A DNA stretch of 22,437 bases, from NCBI GenBank assembly GCA_017454585.1, contig JAFTCU010000244.1, positions 1-22,437 of the forward strand. Reading direction: 5' to 3'. Positions within the stretch are counted from its first letter, which is position 1; each line of letters begins with the position of its first letter. The stretch is from Thermoguttaceae bacterium (GTDB lineage: Bacteria > Planctomycetota > Planctomycetia > Pirellulales > Thermoguttaceae). Positions 22,417 to 22,437 of the stretch are shown in pieces. The notes beneath the pieces were generated by a model. The model had not been told where the DNA came from. It made no database searches and was given only the letters and a program-made list of their open reading frames with translations. The position numbers and the translations under genes were made by a program.

Positions 22417-22437
22417 ATCTTTACTACGAAAAAAACG
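22413..22437 (+). CDS. Start of the next gene in the PqqD-like operon (truncated by window)
   Basis: Only eight codons are visible, MNLYYEKN. A strong GAGGAGG ribosome binding site lies inside the end of the PqqD-like gene and the ATG overlaps its TGA. In HPr-rel-A cassettes an HprK-related kinase commonly follows, but eight residues cannot confirm that. Confidence 0.6.

Overview
The window comes from a bacterial chromosome, most likely a planctomycete or a close relative in the PVC group. Four things support this: a four-ACT-domain aspartokinase, an exosorted (PEP-CTERM) subtilase, a ribosomal protein L13 with an N-terminal extension, and several secreted proteins of the kind common in that phylum. 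This assignment is inference from gene content; no rRNA is present. Genes are carried on both strands, base composition is mid-GC, and several promoters are near the sigma-70 consensus. Many genes lack a clear Shine-Dalgarno sequence.

Layout. Bases 1-2292 hold the 5' part of trpS (minus strand) and, divergent from it, a secreted two-domain protein that fuses a BPL_N/GATase-like domain to an NlpC/P60-like domain. Bases 2307-4526 hold two divergent exported proteins of unknown function. Bases 4563-7276 are a minus-strand three-gene operon: a polytopic membrane protein, an RlmI-like methyltransferase and a 4HBT thioesterase. Bases 7420-9399 encode a subtilisin/kexin-like protease with a P-domain and a PEP-CTERM anchor. 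Bases 9722-13103 carry lysC and a NhaP2-type K+/H+ antiporter, separated only by a palindromic repeat. A 48-residue small ORF with a strong ribosome binding site follows on the minus strand (13167-13313). Next come a sigma-70 factor (13808-15385) and the rplM-rpsI operon (15707-16682), which has a consensus promoter and a long, strongly folded leader. Bases 16782-17963 look like a mobile remnant: a KilA-N gene and the N-terminal stump of an IS4-type (DUF4372) transposase. Then come an M42 aminopeptidase, a Schlafen-AlbA/HATPase regulator with a duplicated winged-helix module, and nfo. The window ends in the first gene of an HPr-rel-A-type cassette (PqqD-like chaperone), overlapping the start of the next gene.

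The most unusual signals are four. (1) Two copies of a roughly 110-bp palindromic element, in inverted orientation 10.4 kb apart, fill whole intergenic gaps and supply the last codons and stop of nfo. (2) The rplM leader RNA folds into several hairpins. (3) The HPr-rel-A-like cassette has an uncharacterised role. (4) The 48-residue ORF was not expected from its surroundings. Housekeeping genes (trpS, lysC, rplM, rpsI, nfo, sigma factor) dominate the window, with accessory genes inserted between them.
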